NCBI GenBank assembly: GCA_035551355.1
Contig: DASZNF010000028.1
Location: forward strand, 1-47,831
DNA: 47,831 bases
DNA from: DATATV01 sp035551355
GTDB taxonomy: Bacteria; Actinomycetota; Actinomycetes; Mycobacteriales; Pseudonocardiaceae
Reading direction: 5' to 3'
In this document: positions 41,712-47,831 of the stretch, one piece after another
How positions within the stretch are numbered: the first letter of the stretch is position 1
Layout: each line of letters opens with the position of its first letter
Translations under genes and position numbers: made by a program
Notes under the pieces: model-generated
Database searches by the model: none
What the model was told of the DNA's origin: nothing
What the model saw: only the letters and a program-made list of their open reading frames with translations

Positions 41712-42737
41712 ATGCGGATCGGGCTGATCGGCGCCGGACGGATCGGCGCGTTCCACGCCGCAACGCTGTCCCGGCTGCCCGGCGTCGACGACCTGGTGGT
41801 GACCGACGTCGACCCGGCCCGGGCCTGGACGGTGGCCGAGGAACTGGGCATCGGCCTGGCGCCGGATCTGCCCCAGCTGTTCGCCGCCGGCCTGGACGGC
41901 GTGGTGATCACCGCCGCGACCAGCGCGCACGCCGAGCTCATCCACCGCGCGCTGGACGCCGAGGTGCCGGTGTTCTGCGAGAAACCGGTCGCCCTGGACG
42001 TGCCGCGCACCCGGGAGGTCATCGCGCATGCCACGGCGGCCACGGTGCCGGTGCAGATCGGCTTCCAGCGGCGCTTCGACGCCGGGTACACCCGGGCCCG
42101 GGACGCGGTGCGCGCGGGCGAACTGGGCTGGATCCACACCCTGCGCGCGGTGACCGCCGACGCCACCCCGCCGCCGGCCGCGTTCATCCCCACCTCCGGC
42201 GGCATGTTCCGGGACGTGAGCATCCACGACTTCGACATCCTGCGGTGGGTGACCGGCCGCGAGGTGGTCTCGGTGTTCGCCGACGGCGGCAACCTCGGCG
42301 AGGCGTTCTTCGCCGAGGCCGGTGACGTGGACACCGCCGCGGCCCTGCTACGCCTGGACGACGGCGCGCTGGCCACGGTCACCGCCTGCCGGTACAACGG
42401 CGCCGGCCACGACGTGCGGCTGGAGGTGTGCGGGTCGGCCGGGGCGCTGGTGGTCGGCCTGGACGACCGGGCCGCGCTGCCCACCGCCGAGGCGCACCTG
42501 TCCTGGCAGCGCGCCGAGCGGCCATATCAGACCTTCATGGAGCGGTTCGAAGACGCGTACGTGGCCGAGTTGACCCGGTTCACCGAGGTGATCGCCGACC
42601 ACCTGACCAGCCCCTGCGGGCCGGCCGAGGCACTGGAGGCGCTGTACGTGGCCGAGGCCTGCGACGCCTCCCGGCGGCAGGGCCGGCCGGTGCGGATCGA
42701 GGAGATCCGGGAGACACCGGAAAAAACTTCGAGTTGA
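41712..42737 (+). CDS. Gfo/Idh/MocA-family oxidoreductase (inositol 2-dehydrogenase-like)
   Basis: A 341-residue NAD(P)-dependent sugar/inositol dehydrogenase. The Rossmann start MRIGLIGAGRIGAFHA holds the dinucleotide-binding glycines. VPVFCEKPVALDVPRT carries the conserved EKP lysine, and MFRDVSIHDFDILRWVTG carries the catalytic D-x3-H. The sequence resembles myo-inositol 2-dehydrogenases, but substrate is not certain. The ATG at 41712 has AGGAG upstream; earlier in-frame codons lie within the promoter. It is divergent from the GH30 gene, suggesting linked sugar metabolism. Confidence 0.92.
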   Translation: MRIGLIGAGRIGAFHAATLSRLPGVDDLVVTDVDPARAWTVAEELGIGLAPDLPQLFAAGLDGVVITAATSAHAELIHRALDAEVPVFCEKPVALDVPRTREVIAHATAATVPVQIGFQRRFDAGYTRARDAVRAGELGWIHTLRAVTADATPPPAAFIPTSGGMFRDVSIHDFDILRWVTGREVVSVFADGGNLGEAFFAEAGDVDTAAALLRLDDGALATVTACRYNGAGHDVRLEVCGSAGALVVGLDDRAALPTAEAHLSWQRAERPYQTFMERFEDAYVAELTRFTEVIADHLTSPCGPAEALEALYVAEACDASRRQGRPVRIEEIRETPEKTSS

Positions 42738-42824
42738 TGTATCTCCGGGCCGGCAGAGGGCTCCTGATCCATGTCGAGCCGATGCCACCGACCAGCATGG
42801 TTCGACAGGCGAGTGGGGGCCGCA

Positions 42825-42860
42825 ACGGTTGCCTGGACCGGAGGGGGACCAGGCAACCGT
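42825..42860 (+). terminator. Hairpin terminator after the Gfo/Idh/MocA gene
   Basis: ACGGTTGCCTGG pairs perfectly with CCAGGCAACCGT (12 pairs) around a 12-base G-rich loop, about 90 bases after the stop. Confidence 0.6.
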
Positions 42861-42887
42861 GCCGCGGGGCCGCTCGCCACGATTGGC

Positions 42888-43064
42888 CCCTTCGCCTGAT
42901 TGGGGGTGCGAAGGGACCTTGCGTGAGCCACTCCACCGCGCTCACGCGCGGGTGTTGCGGACGGGAGGACAGGGGGCTGTCTTTCCGTCCGCAACACTGC
43001 GTACCGGAACACTGCGTTTCCGGGCGCTGACCGTACGCAGTGGACGGAAAAATCTGCCGTCCGG
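42888..43064. repeat. Stem-loop-rich intergenic element before the CHAT cassette
   Basis: Successive inverted repeats: CCCTTCGC/GCGAAGGG (42888-42915); a 19-pair hairpin (42954-42995) with perfect outer arms GTTGCGGACGG/CCGTCCGCAAC; CACTGCGTAC with GTACGCAGTG further on; and GGACGG/CCGTCC (43042-43062). A tandem AACACTGCGT(a/tt)CCGG also occurs. I find no credible gene in 42738-43266. Confidence 0.55.
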
Positions 43065-43071
43065 CGTATCT
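43046..43071 (+). promoter_or_regulatory. Candidate alternative-sigma promoter upstream of the repeat protein
   Basis: GGAAAAATCT followed by CGTATCTG, resembling the sequence at 43645-43674 upstream of the sigma gene. Transcription would begin near 43080, leaving an approximately 185-base leader to the ATG at 43267. Confidence 0.35.
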
Positions 43072-43266
43072 GGCACCTCTGTGTGACCTCTTGTGGTCGT
43101 GTTCACCCACTTGGCGGGTCGTCCTTGCGTTGCTGCTAACGCTGTGCCGACAGTACGAGTGAACACCTGCTCGGCAATCCCGCGAAGGGACGCAGTCCGC
43201 GCTGGCGGACGGACCACCGATCCGGTCTCACGCGCCGCTCGCGGCCACCACAACTGAGGGGAACAG

Positions 43267-43611
43267 ATGAGCACTGTCAGCGAGCCCGGCCTCGACGGTT
43301 TCGACGAGGCGGAAAAGGAATTCGCCGGAGACGCCGCCACGTCCTTGGCCGAGAAGTCCGAGGAGTTCGATCCCCGGGACAGCGGTGGCCCGTCGCCGCA
43401 CGACGATCCGGCCGACAGCGGCGGACCCTCGCCGCACACCGGTGATGGCGTGCGCGCCAACGACAGCGGCGGGCCCTCCCCGCACGTGCCCACCGCGGGC
43501 GCGGCGCGTCCGGCGGACAGCGGTGGCGCCTCACCGCACACCCCGCCGCCGACCGGCGCCCGGCCGATGGACAGCGGTGGCGCCTCACCGCACGACGAGC
43601 CGGCCGAGTGA
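43267..43611 (+). CDS. Disordered protein with five DSGG(P/A)SPH repeats
   Basis: A 114-residue protein of unknown family. The first 37 residues are acidic and helical (LDGFDEAEKEFAGDAATSLA, EKSEEFD). The octapeptide DSGGPSPH or DSGGASPH then recurs at residues 38-45, 50-57, 66-73, 84-91 and 102-109, separated by Pro/Ala/Asp-rich spacers of 4, 8, 10 and 10 residues. There is no signal peptide, membrane helix or cysteine. GAGGGG lies upstream of the ATG. The leader-plus-repeats layout resembles a multi-core precursor or a multi-site protease substrate. The next genes encode a sigma factor and a TPR-CHAT protease, so I favour a substrate or signal protein; this is inference. Confidence 0.75.
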   Translation: MSTVSEPGLDGFDEAEKEFAGDAATSLAEKSEEFDPRDSGGPSPHDDPADSGGPSPHTGDGVRANDSGGPSPHVPTAGAARPADSGGASPHTPPPTGARPMDSGGASPHDEPAE

Positions 43612-43644
43612 CCGGGGCAGGTCGCTGACCTGCCGGTAGCCGGT

Positions 43645-43673
43645 GGAAAAAATCTTCCGGCTGATACGTATCT
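43645..43673 (+). promoter_or_regulatory. Candidate ECF-type promoter of the sigma gene
   Basis: GGAAAA (43645-43650), 16 bases, CGTATCT (43667-43673): a plausible ECF -35/-10 pair. It resembles the site at 43046-43071, so both may be recognised by the sigma factor encoded downstream. Confidence 0.4.
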
Positions 43674-43837
43674 GCGACGCCCTTGGCGTCTCTTGAGAGG
43701 GTGAGTTGGTGCGACCGTCGACCACTGCCCGGCGGCCGCACCAACCACCACCCGGAGGGGGACAATCCCAGACGGTCAGGGACGCGGGTTCGGCGAAGAA
43801 TCCGCGCTGGACGTTTTTTTCGGGACGGGATGCGGAG

Positions 43838-44446
43838 ATGAGCGACGAGAGGCCGTTCGACGGCGACGACCCACCCTGGTGGGAGCTGAAGGGGCATGCG
43901 CGACACGCCGCGTGTCTCATAGCCGCACGCTCCGGTGATCGCGAAGCCCTCAAAGTGCTGATCGGCGACCTCACGCCACTGGTCTGGCACGTGACCAGGT
44001 CCTATGTGCTGGATTCGGCCGCGGCCGAGGATGTGGTGCAGAGCGTGTGGCTCACGCTGCTGCGCAACCTCAACTCGGTGGCCGAACCGAGGGCGCTGGC
44101 CCAGTGGCTGATCACCACGACCCGCCGCGAGGCCGCCCGGGTCCGCAAGGTGAACACCCGGACCGAGCCGGTCGACGACGACGTGCTGGTCCAGTTCCCG
44201 ACCGACAACGGTCTGCCGGAACCGGAAGCGCTGCGGCACGACCGGGACCGGCAGCTGTGGGCCGCGTTCCGCCGGCTGTCCGCACGCTGCCAGGACGTCA
44301 TCCGGCTGACCGTGCTGGCCGGCCGCGCCGAATACGGCGCGGTGGCCGAGGTCCTGCGGATCCCCCGGGGAAGTATCGGTCCAACCCGCGGCAGGTGCCT
44401 TGGCCGGCTGCGCGACATGATGATTTCGGAAGGAGGCTCGCCGTGA
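43838..44446 (+). CDS. ECF-like RNA polymerase sigma factor
   Basis: A 202-residue sigma-70 family protein with regions 2 and 4 only. Region 2: ACLIAARSGDREALKVLIGDLTPLVWHVTRSYVLDSAAAEDVVQSVWLTLLRNL, including the DVVQSVW helix that binds core RNA polymerase, then WLITTTRREAARVRK. Region 4: RLSARCQDVIRLTVLAG and the helix-turn-helix AEVLRIPRGSIGPTRGRCLGRLRDM. The ATG at 43838 is the conserved-looking start, but its ribosome binding site is too close. An in-frame GTG at 43709 with GAGAGG upstream would add 43 residues and fits the putative promoter better. The stop overlaps the next gene (GTGA). Confidence 0.9.
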   Translation: MSDERPFDGDDPPWWELKGHARHAACLIAARSGDREALKVLIGDLTPLVWHVTRSYVLDSAAAEDVVQSVWLTLLRNLNSVAEPRALAQWLITTTRREAARVRKVNTRTEPVDDDVLVQFPTDNGLPEPEALRHDRDRQLWAAFRRLSARCQDVIRLTVLAGRAEYGAVAEVLRIPRGSIGPTRGRCLGRLRDMMISEGGSP

Positions 44447-44961
44447 GCCCGACTGAACGTCCGCCCGGCAGCACATCGGCGGGTCGGGACCCGGCGAACC
44501 TGGCCACCCTCCAGGAGACCAAACTGCTGGAGGACCTGGATTCCCTGCTGGATCTCGCCGACCCGGTGCCCGCGGACCTCGTCGACCGCATCCATTTCGC
44601 GGTCGATCTGGAGGACTTCGACGTCGAGGTGGCCCGGTGGGAGTCCATCGACCACATGGCCGGAGTGCGCAGCCACGCCGGGCCGAGCACGATCACCTTC
44701 ACGGTGGAGGACCTGACCGTGATGGTCAGCCTCGCGCCGGGGGTGACCGGGCACCGGTTCGACGGCTGGCTGGTACCCGGTGGTCCGCACACCATCGAGG
44801 TGCGCGTCGAAGGGCACGAAGCCAGCACCACCACCGCAGATCAGGGCGGCCGGTTCATGCTCGACGATGTGCCCAAGGGTTTCACCCAGATTGTGGTCCA
44901 TATGGCCGCGCCGGTCGGCCACAGACAGCGAACGGTGGTTACCCCGACAATCCTGCGCTGA
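44443..44961 (+). CDS. Protein with carboxypeptidase-regulatory-like domain, coupled to sigma factor
   Basis: A 172-residue soluble protein translated from a GTG overlapping the sigma stop, with AGGAGG seven bases upstream. The N-terminal half is acidic and helical (TKLLEDLDSLLDLADPVPADLVDRIHFAVDLEDFDVEVARWE). The C-terminal half is beta-stranded (RFDGWLVPGGPHTIEVRVEG, TTTADQGGRFMLDDVPKGFTQIVVH), the pattern of a carboxypeptidase regulatory-like (Ig-like) domain. No membrane helix is seen. The tight coupling suggests that it binds or restrains the sigma factor, and the N-terminal helices could act as an anti-sigma element. Its place between sigma and a CHAT protease makes it a second possible protease target. 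Confidence 0.8.
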   Translation: MSPTERPPGSTSAGRDPANLATLQETKLLEDLDSLLDLADPVPADLVDRIHFAVDLEDFDVEVARWESIDHMAGVRSHAGPSTITFTVEDLTVMVSLAPGVTGHRFDGWLVPGGPHTIEVRVEGHEASTTTADQGGRFMLDDVPKGFTQIVVHMAAPVGHRQRTVVTPTILR

Positions 44962-44999
44962 TTTTCCTACTCGGGTGGGCTAGATCACCCGGAGGGTGG

Positions 45000-45030
45000 A
45001 TGTCACCGCGAAACGCGGTTGTGGTGACAT
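45000..45030. promoter_or_regulatory. Inverted repeat overlapping the putative CHAT gene promoter
   Basis: ATGTCACC (45000-45007) and GGTGACAT (45023-45030) are perfect arms; CCGCG-AAA-CGCGG nests inside. The right arm contains TGACAT, six bases before the CHAT ATG, where a leaderless -10 would lie. A second repeat, CGGGTG/CACCCG, is at 44972-44991. Confidence 0.45.
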
Positions 45031-45036
45031 TGGTCA

Positions 45037-47831
45037 ATGGACGCTGTTCTCGGACCGAGCCTGCCCGTGCGCCGGCGCGCCGAGGAGTTGTACCAATCCG
45101 CGAGCCGGGCGTCCAACGCCTACCGGCCGCGCGAGGCTGTACTCAAGTTGCGCCGGGGCCTGCGACTGCTCGGCGGCGCCCGGGACGCCGAGGGTGCGGA
45201 ACTGCGCATCCGCATGCTGATCACGTTGGCGTACAACGACGCCGAGCTCAACACCCTCCAACACGGACTGCCGCATCTGGTCGCCGCGACGGCGTCGCTG
45301 CCGGCGATTTCCGACGAGTTCCGGCGAATCGATCTGGACGCGGTGATCCGCGGTCAGCGCGGCATCATGCTGATGCGGGCCGGGCAGCACGCGGCCAGCA
45401 TCTCCGAACTCAACGAGACCGTTGCCCTGCGCGAACAGCTGCACGCGCAGGGCAATCCCAATCTCGTGGCGTTCGTGATCGATCTGTCCAATCGCGCCCA
45501 TGTCCACACCGCGATGGGACATCCCGGCCCGGCAGGCCGTGACCTGCGGCGAGTGTCGGCGATGGCGGAAACCGCATTGGTCGAATCCGCGTCGGAAGAC
45601 GATTCGCAGCGGCTGGCGGTACTGGCCGCGAGGGCCCGGCAGAATCTGGGTTCGCTGGCTTATCGGGTGGGCGACCTGCCGCGCGCGTTGAAATACTACG
45701 AAGAAGCGAGCCAGCGTTTCCGGGAAATAGCGCCCAGTATTCTGCCGAAAATCCGGCGCGATCAGGCCGAGGCATTGCTGGCCGCCGGAATGGCCGACGA
45801 GGCCGCGCCCCTGCTGGACGAGGCGCTGCCCGAACTGCGTCGGCTGCGTAACTACCAGGATCTGGCCGAGGCGGAGTCGCTGCGCGCGGCAGCGGCGCTG
45901 GTGACCGGAGACGAAACGCTGGCCCGGCGGATGGCCAACTCGGCGCGGCGCCGGTTCCTGCGCCGGGGCAATGAGGCCTGGGCCGCGATCGCCGCGCTGA
46001 CCCGGTTGCGGGCCGAGGTGGCCGCGGCACTGGACGGCAACCGCAAGCCCGGTGCCAAACTGCCCGAGCGCGCCCTGGAACTGGCCGACGCGCTGGGCAA
46101 ACTGCGGTTGGTGGACGAGGCGTCGGTGGCCCGGTTGCTGGCCGTGCGGCTGATGTTGCGCCGGGGCGAGGTGGAGCAGGCGACCCGGCACCTGACCGAG
46201 GTGCCCGCGCCGCGCCGGGTGACCCCGGTCGACCACCGCATGCTGCGCTGGCTGTGCCGGGCCGAACTGGCCGTGGCCGAACACCGGCTCGCCCGGGCGT
46301 TCGCGCAGGCCCGGGCCGGGCTCGTCGAACTGAGCCGGGTGCGCGACCGGATGGGCGGCCTGGAGATGGTCAGCGGCACCGCGGTGCACGGCCGGGAACT
46401 GGGCGAGCTGGCCGTGCGTCTGGTGGTCGACCGGAGGGGGTCTGGCGCGCGGCAGCTGTTCACCTGGTCGGAGAAGACCCGGGCGCAGGTGTATCGCTAC
46501 GAGCCGCTGCCCAGCCTGGACGATCCGGTGCTGACCGAGAAGGTGCAGGAATACCGGTTGTTGAGCCGGTCGGTGGCCGAGGCCGAGCGGGACGGGCGGC
46601 CGGTGCGCGAGATGCGCTCCCGGCACGCGGCGCTGCAGCGTGAGGTGATGCGGCTGGGCTGGCGGGACCGGCCGTGGGGCCGGCCGCGCCCGATCGCGAG
46701 CTTCACGCAGGTCGCGGAGGGCCTGGAGGACCGGGCGCTGGTGAGTTTCGTGGCCAGCCGGCAGGACATGCTGGCCGTGGTCGTGGTGGCCGGCCGGGCG
46801 CGGCTGCTGCGCCTGGGCCGGGTGGCCAGTGCCGCGGCCTCGGCTGGTGAGCTGCACGCGGACCTGGACGCGCTATCCCCGGACTACCTGCGCGGCCCGC
46901 TGGCCGAGGCCGTTGCCCGTTCCGCGCGAACGCGGGCCGAGCGGCTGGACGACCAGTTGGTGCGGCCGCTGGAGAAGGTCATCGGTGACCGGGAACTGGT
47001 GGTGGTGCCGACCGGGTCGCTGTACGCGGTGGCGTGGGGGGTGCTGCCGTCGTTGCGGGGACGACCGGTGTCCATCGCGCCGTCGGCGACGGCGTGGCTG
47101 GCGGCCATGGGGTTGCCTGGCTCCGGCTCGGAGTCGGGTTCTGGCTCTGTTTCGGGGGCCGGTTCTGGCTCGGGGTCGGGTTCCGGGTCGGGTCGCGAGT
47201 CGGGTCGCGCGGGTTCGGGGGGCTCGGGTTCGGGGGGCTCGGGTTCGGGTGGCTCGGGTTCGGGTGGCTCGGGTTCGGGGGGCTCGAATTCGCCGGCTGG
47301 GCGGACCGTGCTGGTGGGCGGGCCGGGTTTACCCGCGGCGCAGGGTGAGGTCGGTGGGTTGCGCCGGTACCACCCCGATGCCGTGCTGCTGGAGTCAGGT
47401 TCGGCGACCGTCCCCGCGGTCCTGGACGTCCTCGACGGCGCCAGCCTCGCCCACGTGGCCGCGCACGGCTCGCACGAACCGGAGAACGCGCTGTTCTCGC
47501 AGCTGGAGCTGGTCGACGGCGCGCTGTACGCGCACGAGACGGCCCGGCTGCGCCGGCCGCCGGAGCACGTGGTGCTGGCCGCGTGCGAGCTGGCGTTGTC
47601 CCGCATCCGCCCCGGTGACGAGGCATTGGGCTTCGCCGGCGCGCTGCTGGCGTCCGGCGGCCGGACCGTGACCGCGGCTGTGTCCCGAGTCGGCGACCAG
47701 GCCGCGGCGGCCGCGATGGCCGACTACCACCGCCTGCTCGCGGCCGGTTCGGAACCCGCGGTCGCGCTGGCCGAGGCGGCCGCGGTCGATCCGCTGCGCA
47801 GACCGTTCGTGTGTCTGGGCGCGAGCCGGCC
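45037..47831 (+). CDS. TPR-CHAT protein (caspase-like protease), 3' end cut by window
   Basis: An open frame of 931 codons reaches the window end without a stop. Residues 1-450 are helical repeats of TPR type (for example LGSLAYRVGDLPRALKYYEEA and ARAFAQARAGLVELSRVRDRM). The C-terminal CHAT domain starts near 560 (ALVSFVASRQDMLAVVVVAGRARLL). It keeps the catalytic dyad: His810 in HVAAHGSHEPENALF and Cys850 in VVLAACELALS, followed by RPGDEALGFAGALLASGGRTV. A Gly/Ser linker (about 695-752), coded by a 15-base tandem repeat, interrupts the domain before GRTVLVGGPGLPAAQGE. The ATG at 45037 is the first start after an in-frame TGA. CHAT proteases cut protein partners when TPR-sensed signals release them; in Craspase the target binds a sigma factor. 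Here sigma and repeat proteins are encoded immediately upstream. Confidence 0.92.
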   Translation, partial: MDAVLGPSLPVRRRAEELYQSASRASNAYRPREAVLKLRRGLRLLGGARDAEGAELRIRMLITLAYNDAELNTLQHGLPHLVAATASLPAISDEFRRIDLDAVIRGQRGIMLMRAGQHAASISELNETVALREQLHAQGNPNLVAFVIDLSNRAHVHTAMGHPGPAGRDLRRVSAMAETALVESASEDDSQRLAVLAARARQNLGSLAYRVGDLPRALKYYEEASQRFREIAPSILPKIRRDQAEALLAAGMADEAAPLLDEALPELRRLRNYQDLAEAESLRAAAALVTGDETLARRMANSARRRFLRRGNEAWAAIAALTRLRAEVAAALDGNRKPGAKLPERALELADALGKLRLVDEASVARLLAVRLMLRRGEVEQATRHLTEVPAPRRVTPVDHRMLRWLCRAELAVAEHRLARAFAQARAGLVELSRVRDRMGGLEMVSGTAVHGRELGELAVRLVVDRRGSGARQLFTWSEKTRAQVYRYEPLPSLDDPVLTEKVQEYRLLSRSVAEAERDGRPVREMRSRHAALQREVMRLGWRDRPWGRPRPIASFTQVAEGLEDRALVSFVASRQDMLAVVVVAGRARLLRLGRVASAAASAGELHADLDALSPDYLRGPLAEAVARSARTRAERLDDQLVRPLEKVIGDRELVVVPTGSLYAVAWGVLPSLRGRPVSIAPSATAWLAAMGLPGSGSESGSGSVSGAGSGSGSGSGSGRESGRAGSGGSGSGGSGSGGSGSGGSGSGGSNSPAGRTVLVGGPGLPAAQGEVGGLRRYHPDAVLLESGSATVPAVLDVLDGASLAHVAAHGSHEPENALFSQLELVDGALYAHETARLRRPPEHVVLAACELALSRIRPGDEALGFAGALLASGGRTVTAAVSRVGDQAAAAAMADYHRLLAAGSEPAVALAEAAAVDPLRRPFVCLGASR
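47206..47292 (+). repeat. 15-base tandem repeat inside the CHAT gene
   Basis: GGCTCGGGTTCGGGK occurs four times in register at 47221-47280, with partial copies on both sides. It is a multiple of three, so copy changes alter linker length by five residues (GSGSG) without frameshift. Confidence 0.85.

Noticed and set aside
43378..43593. DSGGP in the repeat protein as a trypsin active site
   Set aside because: Only the five letters match GDSGGP. There is no protease fold, histidine or aspartate context, and the motif is repeated five times.
43267..43611. Graspetide or other RiPP precursor
   Set aside because: The leader-plus-core look is suggestive, but no ATP-grasp, radical SAM or lanthionine enzyme lies in the window, so I keep it only as an alternative.
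42942..43751. Minus-strand ORF covering the repeat protein and stem-loop region
   Set aside because: Its repeated GEGPPLS-like segments are just the reverse of the plus-strand DSGG repeats, and the plus frame has a ribosome binding site and acidic leader.
45034..46857. 607-codon minus-strand ORF opposite the CHAT gene
   Set aside because: The plus-strand frame carries TPR repeats and a CHAT domain; the antisense frame is Gln/Arg/Pro-rich noise.

Overview
This is a high-GC (roughly 70%) actinomycete chromosome segment. GTG starts, GTGA/ATGA stop-start overlaps, leaderless promoters and the gene content all point to an actinobacterium. The core gene order matches what I recall for Mycobacterium tuberculosis between dnaG and nirA/cysH (dnaG, dgt, glyS, smtB-zur, uppS, recO, era, CDA-like, corC-like, ybeY, phoH, rsmE, dnaJ2, hrcA, hemW, nirA-type sir, cysH). 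The protein style and the added accessory genes suggest the family Pseudonocardiaceae. The genus cannot be fixed from the sequence alone.

Layout. 1-3007 (minus strand): a sulfate assimilation operon transcribed off the left edge, with a short leader peptide, sulfite reductase, a 51-residue zinc-ribbon protein, APS reductase and the start of cysD. 3106-16124 (plus strand): housekeeping genes for haem/radical SAM (hemW), heat shock (hrcA-dnaJ), ribosome and RNA maintenance (rsmE, phoH, ybeY, era), recO and uppS, interleaved with conserved small genes. 16164-19210: a zinc-flavoured block with a permease pair (plus strand) convergent with smtB-zur (minus strand), then a small membrane protein. 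19450-23000: glyS, a secreted trypsin-like protease and peptidase E. 23077-26674: a self-contained ABC exporter plus two-component system. 26748-33547: a YdcF-like protein, dgt, a degenerate tandem repeat, a serpin, a Gly/Ser-rich membrane protein and dnaG. 33569-35362: a methyltransferase behind a TetR-like palindrome, tRNA-Asn with a classic terminator, and small unknown genes. 35369-42737: accessory genes, namely an ORC/CDC6-like ATPase next to a MetRS-derived protein lacking its catalytic motifs, an acyl-CoA ligase, a secreted GH30 glycosidase and a Gfo/Idh/MocA dehydrogenase.

The most interesting part is the right end (43042-47831). A stem-loop-rich intergenic region leads into a cassette of four genes: a disordered protein with five DSGG(P/A)SPH repeats, an ECF-type sigma factor, a protein with a carboxypeptidase-regulatory-like domain, and a large TPR-CHAT protein (caspase-like protease, His/Cys dyad present, cut by the window edge). 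Two look-alike promoter sequences precede the repeat protein and the sigma gene. I infer a protease-controlled transcription module, conceptually like the TPR-CHAT/sigma arm of type III-E CRISPR but without CRISPR parts. The repeat protein is the obvious candidate substrate.

No insertion sequence, integrase, CRISPR array or rRNA was seen.
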